From positions 8,755-72,754 of the forward strand of contig CAZGFQ010000008.1 of the NCBI GenBank assembly GCA_964525185.1: a stretch of 64,000 nucleotides of DNA, given 5' to 3'. Source of the stretch: JABHGY01 sp964525185. GTDB taxonomy: Bacteria > Fidelibacterota > Marinisomatia > Marinisomatales > UBA1611. Shown here one piece after another: positions 28,436-38,338 of the stretch; within the stretch, counting starts at the first letter, position 1, and every line of letters begins with the position of its first letter. The position numbers were made by a program, and so were the translations under genes. The notes beneath the pieces were generated by a model. The model had not been told where the DNA came from and did no database searches. It saw only the letters and a program-made list of their open reading frames with translations.

Positions 28436-29419
28436 TTAAGGTTTTTCTTCCATTATTTGGATGACTTTATCGAATATGTGCTCATCAATTGCATCTCCAC
28501 GTAATAGCGGATACATTGATACTACTTCAGATTTCCATTGCTTTATCTGCGCAGGTGTCGGTTCATGGATTTGAAGGCCATGCTCTTTCATAACATTTAA
28601 AGCATCTTTTTCCGCATGACGATTTTTTTCAATATGTTTATCACGGATTTTATTCACTATCTCTTTCATAGCTTTTCTATCCTTTTCAGATATTTTATTC
28701 CATGTGCGATTATCAATCACAATACCAGCCATAAGAATTCCCCATTTCATATTCAACATATGATTTGTTATGCCAAATGATTGTTGAGCCAATGCATATA
28801 GAGGAATTGTAGATAGTGCGTCAATTAGACCCGTTTGTAAGCCAGATAGCAAATCTGTCATAGCAAGTGGAACAGGATTATATCCAGCTTTTTTCCACAC
28901 TTCTGCCCATGCAAAATCTCCAGCCCATGTAAATATTTTATGAGATTTTAAATCATTGGGTGTATAAATAGGTTTTTTCCCAAACCAATATCCCCACCCT
29001 ACATCAACAAGGTAAAGGAGTTCAAATCCCTTATGATTGGTTCCTGTAATTAATTCATCATCTAAATGATCTGTTACATATTGGATATCACTTAAATCTT
29101 GAAACAGCATTGGTACATAAAAAGCGGCAAAATTTGGATTTATTTCATAAAGGCCTTCTGTTGAAATTGCAGCCGCATGTATTTGTCCGATACGCATTTT
29201 ACGAACCATATCTCTTTCATCCCCTACTACACCGCCTGGATATAGCCGAAGGTGAACCCTGCCTTTTGTTGCTTTTTTCCACTCTTGACCCATTTCGACT
29301 AACATTCCATGCCAGTCAGTACCTTCTGGTGCTAGTGTTGCCATTTTTATAATTGTTTTTCTTGCAAATGCTAATTGTGTTAATAATAGCATTATAATAA
29401 TCATGTGTTTTTTATTCAT
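28436..29419 (-). CDS. dctP: TRAP transporter substrate-binding protein DctP
   Basis: This periplasmic binding protein (327 residues, signal peptide MIIIMLLLTQLAFA) delivers the solute to the DctQM permease. The family pattern is seen in IKMATLAPEGTDWHGML, GDERDMVRKMRIGQIHAAAIS and the ligand-proximal LLSGLQTGLIDALSTIP. The ATG overlaps the TatT gene by 8 bases and is 11 bases from the permease gene. The ligand is unknown. Confidence 0.93.
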   Translation of the reverse strand: MNKKHMIIIMLLLTQLAFARKTIIKMATLAPEGTDWHGMLVEMGQEWKKATKGRVHLRLYPGGVVGDERDMVRKMRIGQIHAAAISTEGLYEINPNFAAFYVPMLFQDLSDIQYVTDHLDDELITGTNHKGFELLYLVDVGWGYWFGKKPIYTPNDLKSHKIFTWAGDFAWAEVWKKAGYNPVPLAMTDLLSGLQTGLIDALSTIPLYALAQQSFGITNHMLNMKWGILMAGIVIDNRTWNKISEKDRKAMKEIVNKIRDKHIEKNRHAEKDALNVMKEHGLQIHEPTPAQIKQWKSEVVSMYPLLRGDAIDEHIFDKVIQIMEEKP

Positions 29420-30272
29420 AGAAATAATCTTCCACTTTTGATTGTAGCCAACGTGCTCTTTCTTGTGATATGATATTACTTAATCGTAAGTCTGGGTTTT
29501 GATTAATATCCATATCTAATACATAATTAGTCAGTCTAATAAATTCTTCTTTATTTTGTTCCTTTATTGAAATATTTTCAGCGAATGAAATATACGGAGA
29601 TGCATCCTGATTTCGGGATGATGCAACCGATTTATCAAAAAATAACTGAGCTGTTTCACGAATATTAACAGGTGGATCTGGTCTTGAAACTGTATAAGAA
29701 ATCATAGCTGAATATAGAGCGCCTTTATTCCAGTTCGGATCGATTGAAATGGCTTTCTCTAGTAAAAACCCAATTTTTGGTAAATGAATAACCCAATTAG
29801 GATTTGCTCTCGATGAAGAAATCATACCACCGTATGATGCTGCAAGCCAATACAAATATGGAACATCATTTTGATTAAAAGAAATAACTATTTCAGGATT
29901 ATTAATCCAATCATTAAATTGGTTATGGCGACCAATCAATAGACCTTCAGACAATTGAATTGCATCTAAAAAAACTTTTTGAGCATTATTTTGATATAAT
30001 TGTGCTTTAGAATAATCATCATCATAAATACGGTCAGCTTGATCTAATAAATATCCATACCCATATTGGACTTTTGCTTCAACAAGTTCAAGAATTAATT
30101 TTTCATCATTAAAGCCATTCAAGGAAGCATCTTCCAAGTCAGCAATCTTCTTTGTTAACGTTTTTTCAATGACTTTAGGGTAATAACGAATTAATGCTGG
30201 CGGGACACATGCTGAAATAGAGAATATTATAATTAATAGAATTAATTTATCTATGAATGATTTTTTCAACAC
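29412..30272 (-). CDS. TRAP-associated lipoprotein TatT
   Basis: This 286-residue protein has a lipoprotein signal (LIIIFSISAC, Cys about 22) and TPR-type helices. The pattern PPALIRYYPKVIEKTLTKK followed by AKVQYGYGYLLDQADRIYDDD resembles the TatT component of TRAP transporters, which forms a trimer with DctP-type proteins. The gene lies beside dctP and the permease, strengthening this. The start is GTG at 30272 (a TTG codon follows directly). Confidence 0.8.
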   Translation of the reverse strand: MLKKSFIDKLILLIIIFSISACVPPALIRYYPKVIEKTLTKKIADLEDASLNGFNDEKLILELVEAKVQYGYGYLLDQADRIYDDDYSKAQLYQNNAQKVFLDAIQLSEGLLIGRHNQFNDWINNPEIVISFNQNDVPYLYWLAASYGGMISSSRANPNWVIHLPKIGFLLEKAISIDPNWNKGALYSAMISYTVSRPDPPVNIRETAQLFFDKSVASSRNQDASPYISFAENISIKEQNKEEFIRLTNYVLDMDINQNPDLRLSNIISQERARWLQSKVEDYFYE

Positions 30273-30279
30273 AGAGAAA

Positions 30280-31578
30280 TTAATGAGTTAAATGTGGATA
30301 AATGGGATACAATTCACAAAGAGAATTTATTTCAGATTTTATTTTTGTTAATATTGTTTCATTATCAAACTGTGTTATCGCATCATTCATCCAATATACA
30401 ATTTTTTTAATTTCATCTTTTCCCATTCCTCGAGTCGTTACAGCCGGCGTTCCAACCCGTATTCCACTAGTTATAAATGGGCTCCGTTGATCGAACGGAA
30501 CCATATTTTTATTGACAGTCATTCCAGCATGGCCAAGAGATAATTCTGCTTGCTTCCCAGTTATATTCTTATTTGATAAATCAATTAGTATGACGTGAGT
30601 ATCTGTGCCTTCAGAAATAAGATTATAATCTAATTCAAGGAATAATTCTGCCATATATTTTGCATTTTCAACTGTACGGTTTGCGTATACAACAAACTCA
30701 GGTTTTAATGCTTCACCAAAAGCAATGGCTTTCGCGGCAATGATATGCATAAGTGGACCGCCTTGTATTCCAGGCATCACAGTAGAATCAATGAGTTCTG
30801 AAACATTTTTTACTCGACCTGATTTAGGCGCTATTTTGCCCCATGTATTTTCGAAATCAGTGCCCATCATTATAATTCCGCCACGTGGGCCACGCAATGT
30901 TTTATGAGTTGTGCTAGTGACTATATCGCAATAATCCATTGGAGAAGGATGCACACCAGCTGCAACAAGGCCGCTCGGGTGCGCGATGTCAGCCATTAAA
31001 AATGCACCAACTTTATCTGCTACTTCTCGGAATTGATCAAATTCAATAAATCGCGGATATGCGCTACCGCCACACACAATCAATTTAGGTTTATGCTCTT
31101 GAGCAAGGTGATTTACTTCATTGAAGTCAACCCTACCGGAATCTTTGGATACATGATATGAAATAAAATTATATAATTGGCCAGAGAAATTTACAGGGCT
31201 ACCATGAGTTAAGTGTCCGCCGTGAGATAAATCTAATCCAAGAACTGTATCACCTGGTTTTAGAAACGTCATTAAAGCTGCCATATTTGCTTGTGAACCT
31301 GAATGGGGTTGCACATTGGCATATTCGCATTTAAAGAGTGTTTTGAGACGATATTGCGCTAATTCTTCTGCTTCGTCAACATGTTCACAACCTCCATAAT
31401 ATCTTTTGCCAGGGTACCCCTCAGCATATTTATTGGTCATAACACCGCCAGCCATTTCCATTACGGCTGGACTAGTGAAATTTTCAGAAGCGATTAATTC
31501 GAGAGTAGACTCTTCTCTCGTTATTTCCTTATTTAGTATGGAAAATAATTCAGGGTCAATTTTCTCGATATATGACAA
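30280..31578 (-). CDS. glyA: serine hydroxymethyltransferase
   Basis: This PLP enzyme converts serine and tetrahydrofolate to glycine and methylene-tetrahydrofolate. Landmarks are TLELIASENFTSPAV, AEGYPGKRYYGGCEHVD, the PLP-lysine in STTHKTLRGPRGG and SPFITSGIRVGTPAVTTRG. The start is uncertain: no ATG is available near the N-terminus. A TTG at 31578 gives 432 residues and puts ELIASEN 26 residues in, as in known GlyA; an upstream TTG at 31617 would add 13 residues and overlap the neighbouring gene by 35 bases. Confidence 0.95.
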   Translation of the reverse strand: MSYIEKIDPELFSILNKEITREESTLELIASENFTSPAVMEMAGGVMTNKYAEGYPGKRYYGGCEHVDEAEELAQYRLKTLFKCEYANVQPHSGSQANMAALMTFLKPGDTVLGLDLSHGGHLTHGSPVNFSGQLYNFISYHVSKDSGRVDFNEVNHLAQEHKPKLIVCGGSAYPRFIEFDQFREVADKVGAFLMADIAHPSGLVAAGVHPSPMDYCDIVTSTTHKTLRGPRGGIIMMGTDFENTWGKIAPKSGRVKNVSELIDSTVMPGIQGGPLMHIIAAKAIAFGEALKPEFVVYANRTVENAKYMAELFLELDYNLISEGTDTHVILIDLSNKNITGKQAELSLGHAGMTVNKNMVPFDQRSPFITSGIRVGTPAVTTRGMGKDEIKKIVYWMNDAITQFDNETILTKIKSEINSLCELYPIYPHLTH

Positions 31579-31582
31579 GGGT

Positions 31583-32863
31583 TTATTTCCAAGAAGATGG
31601 AGGAATAATTGACTCAATGACCCATTCGTATTCTTTAGATTGGGTACTTATTTTTCTTCTATTTTTAACTTTTGAATCGGCCATAAACCATTGTGCTTTT
31701 CCGTATAATACATCTTTCGCATTCTCAGATAACCATGTTTTTTTATTAAATCCACGATATCCCAATTCTTCTGCTTTTGAAAATGCATCGAATGCAAGCT
31801 TAGCAACGATTCTGTCATCATTAGAAAATGGGTTTTGTCGTAAATAATCCCAAGCTAGATAATAGACTTTTCCTTTTTGCCCATATCCAGCCCCTGATTC
31901 AGAGTTTAAATCGATTGACTTTTCAGCCCATTTTAAAGCTTTTCCAAACATAGCTAAATCAATGTATAAATCTGAAAGATTAATAGCAACATTCTGGTCT
32001 CTAGGATCAATTTTAAACAAAGTTTCGAGAGCAGATGCGGCCCCTTCTAAATCATCTATTTTTTTAGAAGCATCTGCAAGTTTGCGGTATCCGAGCTTAC
32101 TGCTATCATCTAATCGAATAGCGCGCTTCAGAATAGTAATTGCTTCATCTGATCTATCGGCTTCTATCAATCTATCTGCAAAATCAAGCCCATATGAAAT
32201 ATTATCCATATTTTCTTCATAGCGTTTTTGATAAATATCTAGAGGATCTTTTCCACTACTCTCATAAGCTAATGCTAATTCACTTTGTGATAATTCGTTA
32301 TTCGGATCAATTTCCATGATCCGGGATAATATAGATATTTGATCATCAAATCGTTCTTCTTCTTTATATAATTTCGCCAAATCGTCTAAAAGAGTAACAT
32401 TTGTTGGATCCAAATCAACTAGTCGTTCGTACTCTATAATTTGTTTATCATATTTGCCTTGCTTTTTATAAGTGTAGGCTAGGCGTGTTCTTAGCTGAAT
32501 ATTTTCTGGTAATTTACGTAATCCTTTCAAAAGAACTGCTTCGGCACTATCGAATTTCCCCATTTGCTCGAATGCTATTGAATAATATTGATATATTTCT
32601 TCTGGCGGAGCATAAACAGCATTCCATTCATCACAACCTAAATCAGCAATTTCACCATAGATCCGCGCAGTTTGCGTCCAATCTTGATTTCTGTAATATT
32701 CAGCTGCACTGCTCATTAATCGTGGGCATCTTAATTCACGCAAACTGTCCAATTTAGCTTTATCTCTTGCGTAATCTTCTTGGGCAGATTGTTCTGGAGG
32801 AACGCACATATTGACCATAAGCCCAGTAATACCTATTATGATTATTTTTTTAGTTATTTTCAT
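31583..32863 (-). CDS. TPR-repeat lipoprotein
   Basis: The 426-residue protein has a lipobox (GLMVNMC, Cys about residue 20) and at least six tetratricopeptide repeats; examples are RTRLAYTYKKQGKYDKQIIEYERLVDLDP and NLSDLYIDLAMFGKALKWAEKSIDL. It is probably anchored in the envelope facing the periplasm and acts as a protein-protein scaffold. No specific family is recognised. It lies upstream of glyA and downstream of an outer-membrane barrel gene, with a gap of 4 bases each. Confidence 0.78.
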   Translation of the reverse strand: MKITKKIIIIGITGLMVNMCVPPEQSAQEDYARDKAKLDSLRELRCPRLMSSAAEYYRNQDWTQTARIYGEIADLGCDEWNAVYAPPEEIYQYYSIAFEQMGKFDSAEAVLLKGLRKLPENIQLRTRLAYTYKKQGKYDKQIIEYERLVDLDPTNVTLLDDLAKLYKEEERFDDQISILSRIMEIDPNNELSQSELALAYESSGKDPLDIYQKRYEENMDNISYGLDFADRLIEADRSDEAITILKRAIRLDDSSKLGYRKLADASKKIDDLEGAASALETLFKIDPRDQNVAINLSDLYIDLAMFGKALKWAEKSIDLNSESGAGYGQKGKVYYLAWDYLRQNPFSNDDRIVAKLAFDAFSKAEELGYRGFNKKTWLSENAKDVLYGKAQWFMADSKVKNRRKISTQSKEYEWVIESIIPPSSWK

Positions 32864-32867
32864 TATC

Positions 32868-34148
32868 TTATCTTGATCTCCTTTTTACGAACCATATATC
32901 CCCCAGTGTGAATTCTGCCATAACTTGTTGATAGTATTCGCTTCCAAGCGATTCTTTGTAATTACGATTTCCAGTACGGTATGCAATATCAATCTGGTTC
33001 TGTGTAGCTTTAAATTTAAACCCTAATCCGAAGGAAATACTAGTATCAGATATTGGGCTGTTATCCACTGCGAGTGTGTAATTAATTATATTCACACCAC
33101 TTCTTAATTGAAACTTATCAAGAAATTTGGGTGCAAGTAAATTGGGTGTAAATCTTACAATACCTAGACTTATTTCATTACTCTTCATTATATAGTCATT
33201 AAGTGGTAATATATATGAAAGGTTTGAAAGAACTCCTTTCTCTTCCCAACTTGAGTATTCTCCGGATATAGATACATTATCTTTGAACTTCCAGTCAAGG
33301 CCGAATTGATATTTAAATGGAGAATGAACATTTTCAGTTCTTCCTTCAGTAGCGGTAGGTATATCTGATTGATACGGAAAATCCATACTATATATTTCAC
33401 TATCATGATATCCAGACTGATTTGTATCATCAAACGGGTGGTAAAGTTTCGATGTATAACTCAATGGGTTATAAGCAACTTGAATCATACTTGAAAAATT
33501 AATTGGAGACTCAAAATTGGACGAATAATAAAAATCCATGAGAATTCCTGAATAGTTAAACCTTCCATTTGCTATGGTTAGAATACCTTCAACATTATTC
33601 TTTAAAGATTGTCGAGTAGATCCAAACAGAAAATGAAATTTAGTTCCAATATTATGTGATGAATGGATAGCTGCTCCAAATCCTACAAAAATAGAATTAA
33701 TTCCACCATAGTTATTTAAAGATTTTTGAGTCGATATTGTATCTCCGAATGCAATAAATGTTGATTCATCCCCTAGTATACTTATTGATTGATTCTTATA
33801 TGGCATTAATCCTAATCCAAGGCTGTATTTATCTTTAATGGGAACAATCATTTGTCCTACCCCTATCATAGTTTGCCCATTCATGCCATTAAAAGAGTCA
33901 TACATAGATTGATCATTTAAATATGAAATATTTAATCTAGTATATTTAAGATTCATCCAACTTGCTGGATTATTTGTGGATGCATTTAATTGGAAGGTTG
34001 GAGATATCGAAATGCCGCCGGTTCCAACAATACTTGCAGAGTGTGATGGGCTATTACCAAAACCGAAACCATTTAACAAACTTTGTGAAAAAAGTAATGA
34101 ATTAATGTTAAGGATAAAAAAGACTAAAATAATATTAAGGCGTTTCAT
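32868..34148 (-). CDS. outer membrane beta-barrel protein (FadL/PorV-like)
   Basis: After a signal peptide (MKRLNIILVFFILNINSLLFS) the 426-residue protein shows the FadL-like start GNSPSHSASIVGTGGISIS with NNPASWMNLKYTRL, followed by many amphipathic beta strands. The ATG at 34148 is chosen since GGAG lies close before it and the signal peptide follows; an ATG at 34172 would add eight residues with no signal-like character. The family appears in Bacteroidota-type genomes as a hypothetical or PorV-like barrel. It is the third barrel of this kind in the window. Confidence 0.7.
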   Translation of the reverse strand: MKRLNIILVFFILNINSLLFSQSLLNGFGFGNSPSHSASIVGTGGISISPTFQLNASTNNPASWMNLKYTRLNISYLNDQSMYDSFNGMNGQTMIGVGQMIVPIKDKYSLGLGLMPYKNQSISILGDESTFIAFGDTISTQKSLNNYGGINSIFVGFGAAIHSSHNIGTKFHFLFGSTRQSLKNNVEGILTIANGRFNYSGILMDFYYSSNFESPINFSSMIQVAYNPLSYTSKLYHPFDDTNQSGYHDSEIYSMDFPYQSDIPTATEGRTENVHSPFKYQFGLDWKFKDNVSISGEYSSWEEKGVLSNLSYILPLNDYIMKSNEISLGIVRFTPNLLAPKFLDKFQLRSGVNIINYTLAVDNSPISDTSISFGLGFKFKATQNQIDIAYRTGNRNYKESLGSEYYQQVMAEFTLGDIWFVKRRSR

Positions 34149-35358
34149 ATAATATCTCCAGTCTTGTATCATTATTTTGAATATCGGAATCTAATTCAAC
34201 TGTTATAAATGGATCATTGCTATCATTAGATTTTAAAATAATTCCATAATTTGATACATTACCTAATGTAATGTTCTGTAGAAAATTTTTCATTGAGAAT
34301 TTGAACATGTCATTTACATAAGATGCAGACGAAATAAAGGATGCATTCCCTGTAAAAGGGTCGTCTGAAAACCACTGCCCCACTATTGTGGTATCAATAT
34401 TTATGGCATAGGCATTAATATTATATCCTCCTACCACAGAGTTTGATGCATAACAATATAAATTAGCAGAACGAATCAATGATTTTTCAGGCAAATCTAA
34501 AGAATCAAAATCAAATGCCATTAAAGATTTGTATCCGGCACCAGAACCAACTAACCATTCAGGATAAGATACCAAATCATTTTCCTGTTCTCCCGCAAGG
34601 ACAGATAAATCACCTTCCGAAATAAATGTAGACTCTAACGTATCGACAGTTGTTGTGTCGTCTGTAGTTGTGATTAAAGTATAATATACGATAATTCTTG
34701 GACCTAAAATCCCATTTGAATAATTCCTACTATAAGACCTATAAATTGAATCAACGCTTGATGATGTAATCATTTTAAAAGAGCGAACTAAAGTAGAATC
34801 TGTTGTATCAGTAAGAGTTGTCGTTAGCTGGGATATGTCTAATTTATAATTTGTCTGTTCATAGAAACTAGATGTATCGTTCAAAACTTCAATCACAGGA
34901 GATCCTAATTGAGTCCATTCCATTAAAGATGTATCTAAAGTTGTATAATTGTCAGTGTATTCTTCAAAAGAAAATTCAGGCGAAAACCCAATTCCAGAAA
35001 TAAAATCTATTGATTGAGAGCTATCATTAGCTGTTAACAGTAAAGAAATACTATCCACGTGTATGTTGGAGTCTAGAAATGTTGACCAATATTGGCCGTT
35101 AGTTGCACGGTCTTTAATTGTAAACAGGTTATAATCAATATTATAGGTAGAATCTGACCCATAGTATAAATATTTTAATGATCCAATCTCTGGTGGCGTT
35201 TGGTAAGAGCTACCATTAACGGAATAAACTGTTAATGTGTCTAAGTTTAAGCCAACATGGGTTAAATCATTATCAATTGTGTTTTCTGCGCATTGCCAAG
35301 ACAGGCTCAGAACAATCGCACTCATAGGAAGGTAGAACATACCTCTTAGTTTTCTCAT
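34135..35358 (-). CDS. secreted hypothetical protein
   Basis: The product of about 407 residues has an N-terminal hydrophobic segment (GMFYLPMSAIVLSLSWQC), possibly a lipoprotein signal although the residue before Cys is Gln, which is unusual. The rest is rich in Ser, Thr, Asp and Asn with several runs like TTTDDTTTVDT, suggesting an extracellular beta-rich domain. I do not recognise a family. ATG at 35358 is used; a TTG five codons upstream is also possible. It overlaps the barrel gene by 14 bases and probably acts with it. Confidence 0.55.
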   Translation of the reverse strand: MRKLRGMFYLPMSAIVLSLSWQCAENTIDNDLTHVGLNLDTLTVYSVNGSSYQTPPEIGSLKYLYYGSDSTYNIDYNLFTIKDRATNGQYWSTFLDSNIHVDSISLLLTANDSSQSIDFISGIGFSPEFSFEEYTDNYTTLDTSLMEWTQLGSPVIEVLNDTSSFYEQTNYKLDISQLTTTLTDTTDSTLVRSFKMITSSSVDSIYRSYSRNYSNGILGPRIIVYYTLITTTDDTTTVDTLESTFISEGDLSVLAGEQENDLVSYPEWLVGSGAGYKSLMAFDFDSLDLPEKSLIRSANLYCYASNSVVGGYNINAYAINIDTTIVGQWFSDDPFTGNASFISSASYVNDMFKFSMKNFLQNITLGNVSNYGIILKSNDSNDPFITVELDSDIQNNDTRLEILYETP

Positions 35359-35383
35359 AATAGTTATGTACAATTAAAAGAGG

Positions 35384-36205
35384 TTAAAGTTTCAATATAG
35401 CCTGTTCAAACTTATCAGAAACGGCATAATAATCAGGAGACTCATCACTTTTAAGGTTGATTATTTTGATTTTTTTCTTATGAGCTTTGATACCAGGTAA
35501 TTTTAATAATTTTTCAGATATTTTATCTGAAGGTTTATCGAATATTACTATTTTGTCAGCATATTGAGCTCCCACTTCGTATAGGTTAACCGTATCGCCT
35601 TTTGACGTTTTTGGAATATCTATCTCCGCAAGTTCAATATCAGATTTATTCATAATTGCATATTCATTGAAATCGTGAATAGCCATGACAGTTTTAATTT
35701 TTTTGTAGAATTCTTTTCCTTCGTAGAATTCTTTATATAACCCTGGAATAAATGCAGCCTGCCACCCATTACAAACAAAAATATCTGGAGTCCAAAATAA
35801 ATGTGGTAAAGTTGCCAAAACAGCCTTGCCAAAGTAACCATAACGTTCTCCATTATCTGATAATGTACGTCCATTTTTAGATTTATATAATAAGTTTGTC
35901 AATGGTTTAAACCATTCATCGTCTTCTAAAAAATATATTTGAACTCTAGTCTTGGGAATGAATGCACTTTTTGCTGAAACAACCTGCGCATCTCCTCCAA
36001 AATCAAATGGTATTTCACGAAGTCTAATCACTTCACGAAGAATGTACTTTCTTTCGCTAATAAAACCATATTTCGGTATTATAGTACGAATGTCATGTCC
36101 TTTTTCCTGCAATAGAAAAGGAACATTAGTTGAAAAATCTGCTATAGATGTTACGTTTGCGAACGGAATTATTTCCGTCGTTACATAAAATATTTTTTTT
36201 GCCAT
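35384..36205 (-). CDS. stand-alone GT5 (starch synthase-type) N-terminal domain protein
   Basis: The 273-residue protein resembles only the N-terminal half of glycogen/starch synthase (Glyco_transf_5): IFYVTTEIIPFANVTSIADFSTNVPFLLQEKGHDIRTIIPKYG and later PDIFVCNGWQAAFIPGLYKEF. The C-terminal GT-B half that binds the nucleotide sugar is absent. The KxGG loop that binds ADP-glucose (K-x-G-G-L-A-D) is replaced by ANVTSIADF, so glucosyl transfer is unlikely. I infer a regulatory or other use. It lies between an envelope gene and a CpoB-like gene. Confidence 0.75.
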   Translation of the reverse strand: MAKKIFYVTTEIIPFANVTSIADFSTNVPFLLQEKGHDIRTIIPKYGFISERKYILREVIRLREIPFDFGGDAQVVSAKSAFIPKTRVQIYFLEDDEWFKPLTNLLYKSKNGRTLSDNGERYGYFGKAVLATLPHLFWTPDIFVCNGWQAAFIPGLYKEFYEGKEFYKKIKTVMAIHDFNEYAIMNKSDIELAEIDIPKTSKGDTVNLYEVGAQYADKIVIFDKPSDKISEKLLKLPGIKAHKKKIKIINLKSDESPDYYAVSDKFEQAILKL

Positions 36206-36211
36206 ATTATC

Positions 36212-37033
36212 TTAATTAATTGAGAGTTGTTTTAAAGCATCTTTTGCTTTGGGGTAATATTCACTGCCTGGAAAATAATCGATTAACTTCTGAAACTCAT
36301 TTCGAGCCTTATCTATATTCCCCATACTTTGATGACATAAACCTAGTTTTAGTTGAGTATCATCATCTTTATCTGTTCCCGGGAATGAAAACACTTTTTC
36401 AAACTCAATAACAGCTTGTTTGAAATTTTTCTTTGCATATAAACATTCACCAAGCCAGTATTGGCTATTATCAGCCAAATCATTGGTTTGGTCGGCGGCT
36501 ACTAATTCTCTAAAACCTGAGATTGCATCATCGAAATCTAAATTTTGAAAATGGCCTAAACTTTCCATATACTTCTTTTTGTATTCTGCCGCATTATATT
36601 TAGGCTCATTTACTAATGGTCTTCCCGATTTAAGATTAGCCATTTCACTATAACTGTTTGTTAAAGTAACTATTTTATTTTCAACCATGACTAGCTTATT
36701 GAAAATTTCTAAGGATGTGCTATCTCTAAATTGAGCTTGGTTCTCAATCATCATAATTTTATTATTCAGCGTATTGATTCGTTTCATTAAAACAAGTGTA
36801 ATGGAATCCTGCTGCGCTTTTCCTTTTACTGCCTGTTTAAAAGCAGACATTAATTCAGGTAATAAAATTTGATTATTTGTTTCAAGTGAATCGACCTGAA
36901 CACGTACACGATCAATTTTGGCATTTAGGCGGCGCAATTCTCGGTCATTAGATTTTTGACCAAATGCAGCGCTAATGAGCAAAATAAATGTAATGCTCCG
37001 AAATATTTTAAATAACATTATGGGTTTTTTCAT
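36212..37033 (-). CDS. CpoB/YbgF-like periplasmic TPR protein
   Basis: The 273-residue product has a signal (KIFRSITFILLISAAFG), a coiled coil (residues about 30-110 with ELRRLNAKIDRVRVQVDSLE) and C-terminal TPRs (YKKKYMESLGHFQNLDFDDAISGFREL; DNSQYWLGECLYAKKNFKQAVIEFEKV). CpoB couples Tol-Pal constriction and peptidoglycan synthesis in proteobacteria. The ATG at 37033 is preferred to a TTG at 37099, which would put 22 charged residues before the signal. It lies directly downstream of rodA, consistent with a wall-related role. Confidence 0.75.
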   Translation of the reverse strand: MKKPIMLFKIFRSITFILLISAAFGQKSNDRELRRLNAKIDRVRVQVDSLETNNQILLPELMSAFKQAVKGKAQQDSITLVLMKRINTLNNKIMMIENQAQFRDSTSLEIFNKLVMVENKIVTLTNSYSEMANLKSGRPLVNEPKYNAAEYKKKYMESLGHFQNLDFDDAISGFRELVAADQTNDLADNSQYWLGECLYAKKNFKQAVIEFEKVFSFPGTDKDDDTQLKLGLCHQSMGNIDKARNEFQKLIDYFPGSEYYPKAKDALKQLSIN

Positions 37034-37108
37034 AAATAGGGTCCGATTGTGATTAAAAAAATCGAAAGGGAATTTAACCCTTTCTCTAAAAAACAACAAT
37101 AAATCAAT

Positions 37109-38338
37109 TTAGGTAGAATGATTTTTGCTAAGATTCATTACTAGGCCAACCATTATGAATGATGAAAGTAAAAAACTCCCACCTGCAGATATAAATGGTA
37201 GAGGCAATCCTTTTACTGGTATTAGGCCTACTGTCATGGCTGTATTTACGAATACATGAGATATAAATATGGTTGCTATTCCTATTAAAACTAGCGCAGA
37301 AAACCTATCATTAGAGAAAGCAGAAAATTTTATTGTTTTGATTATTAATAGAGCGAACAGGCCTAAAATGATGGCAATTGCAATAAATCCTAATTCTTCC
37401 CCAATAACAGATAAAATAAAATCAGATTCCTGAACTGGAAGAAATTTTAGATGAGTTTGTGTTCCTTCTCGCCAGCCTTTCCCTAATAATCCACCTGATC
37501 CAATAGCAGTAATACTTTGTATTATTTGATAGGCTGCACCATATGGGTCTTTATTTGGGTCAAAAAGAGTTAATACTCTTTTTTGCTGATACGGTTGTAA
37601 AGAATTCCAGAGGATTGGGGATAATAAACCCAAAAATATGTTGGAAAAATAAAGCCCAATTCCTATAATCAATTTTGGTTTAGACATGTAGAGTATGATA
37701 CCTAATGATATCCCCCATACGGTAAAGGAAAATGAATTAAATCCTGTTAAAACACTTAACAATGGCGCTATGAGTAAAAACAAATGGTATGGTCTGGCTC
37801 CTGCCCAATATAAAATAGGGAAAACAGGCGTTATCATGACTACGGCTGTCCCTAAATCTGGTTGTTTTAAAACGATTGCTGTTGGAAGCAATACAATTAA
37901 AAATGGAATGATAAGTGACGTCAAGTATTTCATTGACTTATTTGACTGATCCGAGAGGTATCTAGCCATTGCAATAATAGTTATAATTTTGACAAATTCA
38001 GATGGTTGTATAGCAAATGGCAGCCCCAAAGAAATCCATCTATGTGTACCAGCTCTCAAAGGAAGTGCATATGGAATTAATACTGCAATTATTCCTAATA
38101 AATAGATGCCATAAGCATATTTATGAATAAATGTTTTTGGTGTATGAATAACTACAAAAAACAACAGAAGAGCAGGAAGAATAAATATTCCTTGTTTATA
38201 AAAAGTGTTATTCAATCCAGGATCTTGTTGGTGAGATATGCTGAATAGAGTCATCATACCTATAAGCAACAAAATAATGGAAATAGTAAAATATCCCCAT
38301 GGTAATTCATTTATTTTTCTATTTAAATTAAAATTCAT
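37109..38338 (-). CDS. rodA: rod shape-determining protein RodA
   Basis: RodA is the SEDS-family glycosyltransferase that polymerises lipid II during elongation with PBP2. The 409-residue polytopic protein shows RWISLGLPFAIQPSEFVKI, QPDLGTAVVMI and GEELGFIAI with PLPFISAGGSFLLSSF near the C-terminus, all conserved SEDS motifs. About ten membrane spans are predicted. It overlaps the mrdA gene by 11 bases. Confidence 0.95.
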   Translation of the reverse strand: MNFNLNRKINELPWGYFTISIILLLIGMMTLFSISHQQDPGLNNTFYKQGIFILPALLLFFVVIHTPKTFIHKYAYGIYLLGIIAVLIPYALPLRAGTHRWISLGLPFAIQPSEFVKIITIIAMARYLSDQSNKSMKYLTSLIIPFLIVLLPTAIVLKQPDLGTAVVMITPVFPILYWAGARPYHLFLLIAPLLSVLTGFNSFSFTVWGISLGIILYMSKPKLIIGIGLYFSNIFLGLLSPILWNSLQPYQQKRVLTLFDPNKDPYGAAYQIIQSITAIGSGGLLGKGWREGTQTHLKFLPVQESDFILSVIGEELGFIAIAIILGLFALLIIKTIKFSAFSNDRFSALVLIGIATIFISHVFVNTAMTVGLIPVKGLPLPFISAGGSFLLSSFIMVGLVMNLSKNHST

